From contig JAQWSK010000010.1 of NCBI GenBank assembly GCA_029243245.1, positions 124,001 through 188,000 on the forward strand: a stretch of 64,000 bases of DNA, given 5' to 3'. Of this stretch, positions 61,776 through 64,000 are shown piece after piece. This DNA is from Flavobacteriaceae bacterium (lineage in GTDB: Bacteria > Bacteroidota > Bacteroidia > Flavobacteriales > Flavobacteriaceae). The translations under genes and the position numbers were made by a program. The notes beneath the pieces were generated by a model. That model did no database searches, was not told the origin of the DNA, and saw only the letters and a program-made list of their open reading frames with translations. Positions within the stretch are counted from its first letter, which is position 1. The number at the start of each line of letters is the position of its first letter.

Positions 61776-62372
61776 TTAGAGTTTTTTTAATACAATATTT
61801 TTCCATTTAACTTCGATTCCCCCTCCATCATGTATTTGAAGAGCAATTGCTCCTTCTCCATTTCCAATTTTTTCATCACTAAAACTAACCATCTCAACTC
61901 CATTAATCCAGCTTATAACCTGATCTCCCTTGACTCGAATTTTCATGTTGTTCCATTCCCCCATTTTCAAGGCTTGATCTTTGTTTTTATTAGGCTTTAC
62001 TAACCACCCTCTTCCATAAGACTCATAAATACCTCCCGAATTATTCCCGGGAGGAGCAACTTCAACTTGCCATCCAGAAACAATTGTTCCTTCAACTGTA
62101 GATCTTATAAAGACACCACTATTTCCATTAGCTTCTTGCTTAAAATCTAAACTAAGTTCAAAATCTTTATAAAATTCTTCAGTTGACAAGTATCCGTATT
62201 GTTTATCAGGGCCACTCTTACAAATTAGATTTCCATCTTCTACATACCATTTTTCAGTACCATGAATATTCCATCCATCAAGATTCTCTCCATTAAAAAG
62301 AGATATGTCTTGAGCTGATAATGTTGAAAAAAGAAATAATTGAAATAGTAAATTTATTTTTTTTAAAATCAT
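61776..62372 (-). CDS. DUF1080 (3-keto-disaccharide hydrolase-like) protein
   Basis: A 198-residue exported protein with signal peptide ending LSAQ and one DUF1080 domain of the concanavalin-like lectin/glucanase fold. SLFNGENLDGWNIHG, YGYLSTEEFYKDFELSLDFK, NSGVFIRS and GGIYESYGRGW are family signatures. Some relatives hydrolyse 3-keto-glycosides; others have no known activity. It lies 28 bases after the M20 gene and 10 before the FG-GAP gene in one operon. Confidence 0.9.
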   Translation of the reverse strand: MILKKINLLFQLFLFSTLSAQDISLFNGENLDGWNIHGTEKWYVEDGNLICKSGPDKQYGYLSTEEFYKDFELSLDFKQEANGNSGVFIRSTVEGTIVSGWQVEVAPPGNNSGGIYESYGRGWLVKPNKNKDQALKMGEWNNMKIRVKGDQVISWINGVEMVSFSDEKIGNGEGAIALQIHDGGGIEVKWKNIVLKKL

Positions 62373-62400
62373 AATAAAGGTTTTAATGATTAGTTTATAA

Positions 62401-63906
62401 TTATTGATATGGTTCTAACAATATACTAACAAAAGATTCAATGCCTTGGAAATAATTACCCAATCTAATATTTTCATTTGGACTGTGTTGATTGTTATCA
62501 AGATTAACTGTTGGAAGTCCAATTGATGGAATTCCTAGTTGATTTACAAATGGCGATATAGGCACAGAACCTCCACTTGTTCTAATAAGGACTGGACTAG
62601 TTTTATAATATTTTTTAAGTAATCCTTTAAGCCATTTACCTTCTCTAGAATTGATAGGTGTTCTAAATGCAGGATATGAAATTTTATAGTTCATTTGAAT
62701 TAATTTTTTGTATTTCATTCTTTGCTCATCAGTTGGATCTGAATCTAAAATTGTATATCCTAAAGATTTAATGTGATCTTTTATTGATAGCATTAATTTT
62801 TCAGGGTCATTCTCTAAAACAAGTCTTACATCAATTTCTGCAATTGCACTAGATGGAATTATTGTCCTTGCCTGATCTCCTACCCATCCACTTTGTAACC
62901 CTCTAATATTTAAGGATGGATACTGTATTGATTCCTGGTAGTTACTTCCAACATTATCAATTGAATTAATTTTTGTTCGTTTTTTAATTGCATTTTCTGC
63001 AGAAGGAACATTATTTAATATTTTCTTGGTGTCCTCATTCAAAGTAATTCCATCATAAAAGCCAGGAATAACAACTATTCCCTCTTCATTTTTCATTGAT
63101 GAAAGAATTTGACTGAGTCTTAAAGCTGGATTAGGAATATAATTTCCATAATGTCCACTGTGTTGAGGTGTTTTTGGGCCAAAGGTTTTTAAAGTAATTA
63201 CTGAAATCCCTCTATTTCCAAAAACTAGTGTAGGTTTTCCAGAAAAATGCATTGGACCATCTAGAATTAATAACATGTCAGCCATAAGTTCATTCGGATA
63301 ATTTGAAACTGCTTCAGGAAGTCCAGGTGAGCTTTTCTCCTCTTCAAAATCAAGAACAAGTTTAATATTATATGCTAATTGTTTTTTATATATCTTCAAA
63401 ATTTTAAGAGCCGTTAAAAACATGGAAAAAGGTCCTTTATCATCTGAACTTGATCTAGCAAAAATCCTTAAGTCTTCGTTTTGATCACTATAAATATCTT
63501 CCCATTCTAATTCTTCCCATTTATTTCCACTATATTTCTTAATAACTGGAGCCCATGGGCTTTCTTGATTCCATTTAGTTCCATCAACAGCCTGACCATC
63601 CAAATGCATGTAAAAAGCAATTGTTGGAAGCTTTTTATTTATTTCTTTATAAGCAACAACTAATGGAAGTGATGAAGTGCTCAATAATTTAGTTTTAAAA
63701 CCAAGACTATTTAATTGATCTGTACTCCAAACAATATTCTTTGAGATATCTTCTTTATTTAATGCATCATTAGGTATTGAAAGAAATTCTTTGAATAGCT
63801 TTAAGCTTTTTAACCCTTCTTCTTTAGCAATATCCTGATGTAATCTTTGAGAAAAGATGTTATTCTGAATCAAAAATACTGTAATTATAAATAAAAGCTT
63901 TTTCAT
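62401..63906 (-). CDS. Exported M20 family peptidase (paralogue 2)
   Basis: A 501-residue M20/M25/M40 metallopeptidase with a signal peptide (to about IFSQ20). It keeps the full ligand set: YMHLDGQAVD (His101, Asp103), SSSDDKGP, DFEEEKSS, ILDGP and NNQHSPNEN. It is collinear with the protein at 44692-46194 and clearly a paralogue; that copy has Gln at the first His. It is probably a di-zinc dipeptidase acting in the periplasm. It heads a minus-strand group with DUF1080 and FG-GAP genes. A partial gene just upstream may be part of the same unit. Confidence 0.94.
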   Translation of the reverse strand: MKKLLFIITVFLIQNNIFSQRLHQDIAKEEGLKSLKLFKEFLSIPNDALNKEDISKNIVWSTDQLNSLGFKTKLLSTSSLPLVVAYKEINKKLPTIAFYMHLDGQAVDGTKWNQESPWAPVIKKYSGNKWEELEWEDIYSDQNEDLRIFARSSSDDKGPFSMFLTALKILKIYKKQLAYNIKLVLDFEEEKSSPGLPEAVSNYPNELMADMLLILDGPMHFSGKPTLVFGNRGISVITLKTFGPKTPQHSGHYGNYIPNPALRLSQILSSMKNEEGIVVIPGFYDGITLNEDTKKILNNVPSAENAIKKRTKINSIDNVGSNYQESIQYPSLNIRGLQSGWVGDQARTIIPSSAIAEIDVRLVLENDPEKLMLSIKDHIKSLGYTILDSDPTDEQRMKYKKLIQMNYKISYPAFRTPINSREGKWLKGLLKKYYKTSPVLIRTSGGSVPISPFVNQLGIPSIGLPTVNLDNNQHSPNENIRLGNYFQGIESFVSILLEPYQ

Positions 63907-63924
63907 GATTTAAATTATATACAA

Positions 63925-64000
63925 TTATTTTTCGCTTTGATTAGATGGTGGAACTTGAATTTTATCAGACATAAAAATAGCGTTCAGAAACAATCTATTT
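63925..64000 (-). CDS. Possible C-terminal end of an unknown gene, cut by window edge
   Basis: A minus-strand frame without stops from base 64000 down to a TAA at 63925-63927, with about 24 residues ending MSDKIQVPPSNQSEK. It looks like a plausible polar C-terminus, and its stop is 18 bases before the M20 start, which would fit an operon. Too little is visible to name it. Confidence 0.35.
   Translation of the reverse strand, partial: NRLFLNAIFMSDKIQVPPSNQSEK

Noticed and set aside
44692-63906. Polysaccharide utilisation locus
   Set aside because: No SusC/SusD pair, TonB receptor or clear glycoside hydrolase is present; the genes are mostly peptide and amide hydrolases.
1-64000. CRISPR array, transposase, integrase, prophage or defence island
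   Set aside because: No regular direct repeats, no mobile-element proteins and no defence-gene signatures are seen in any gene or gap.

Overview
The window is AT-rich, densely coded bacterial chromosome and looks like a marine flavobacterium (Bacteroidota, Flavobacteriia). The signs are a single fused SdhC cytochrome b subunit, a Cys-rich FeoB-associated peptide, a PadR/PspC pair, sortilin (VPS10)-type secreted propellers, an HMG-CoA synthase of the mevalonate route, and several promoters of the Bacteroidota form TTTG-N18..20-TAnnTTTG. I see no rRNA, tRNA, CRISPR array, insertion sequence, phage gene or T9SS C-terminal sorting domain. No stretch above about 215 bases lacks a gene.

Layout. 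1-4.8 kb: 5' part of nrdB (cut by the window edge), a DUF3109 protein, MarC, a dCMP deaminase/HupE/TerB-DnaJ operon and a bacilliredoxin. 4.7-21.6 kb: the heme region. On the minus strand lie an AraC regulator, hemH, a MATE pump, a large sortilin-like protein, hemJ and an NtrY-like sensor kinase. Divergently on the plus strand run hemA-hemC-hemD-hemE-hemF, a CPA1-type antiporter, hemB and a serine hydrolase. Together these cover every step from glutamyl-tRNA to protoheme except hemL. 21.6-28.4 kb: aldo/keto reductase, OmpA lipoprotein, xth, glyS, an Ig-like lipoprotein and a nitrilase. 28.6-32.0 kb: sdhCAB behind a near-consensus promoter. 32-41 kb: a second sortilin-like protein, an aminopeptidase P, the feoA-feoB-Cys-rich iron uptake genes, a SCO copper chaperone and rseP. 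41-44.5 kb: rhodanese, two unknown membrane proteins and HMG-CoA synthase.

44.7-64 kb is the accessory, exported-hydrolase part: two M20 peptidase paralogues, a D-aminoacylase/cupin/SDR operon, azurin, a half-length CvfB, a YqaA protein, a lipoprotein with a degenerate zinc motif, a lipoprotein-PadR-PspC operon with a clear palindromic operator, a TAT-exported SGNH hydrolase, an M28-amidohydrolase-sortilin operon and, facing it, M20-DUF1080-truncated FG-GAP. Most of these carry signal peptides or lipoboxes, which suggests a periplasm/outer-membrane set for peptide and amide breakdown.

No clear-cut new defence or biosynthetic system is visible. The points most worth a second look are: the paired palindromes overlapping the PadR operon promoter; an M20 paralogue that has lost one metal-binding His; the FG-GAP gene cut off by the end of a sortilin gene; the HVITH lipoprotein; the CvfB half-protein; and the three sortilin paralogues.
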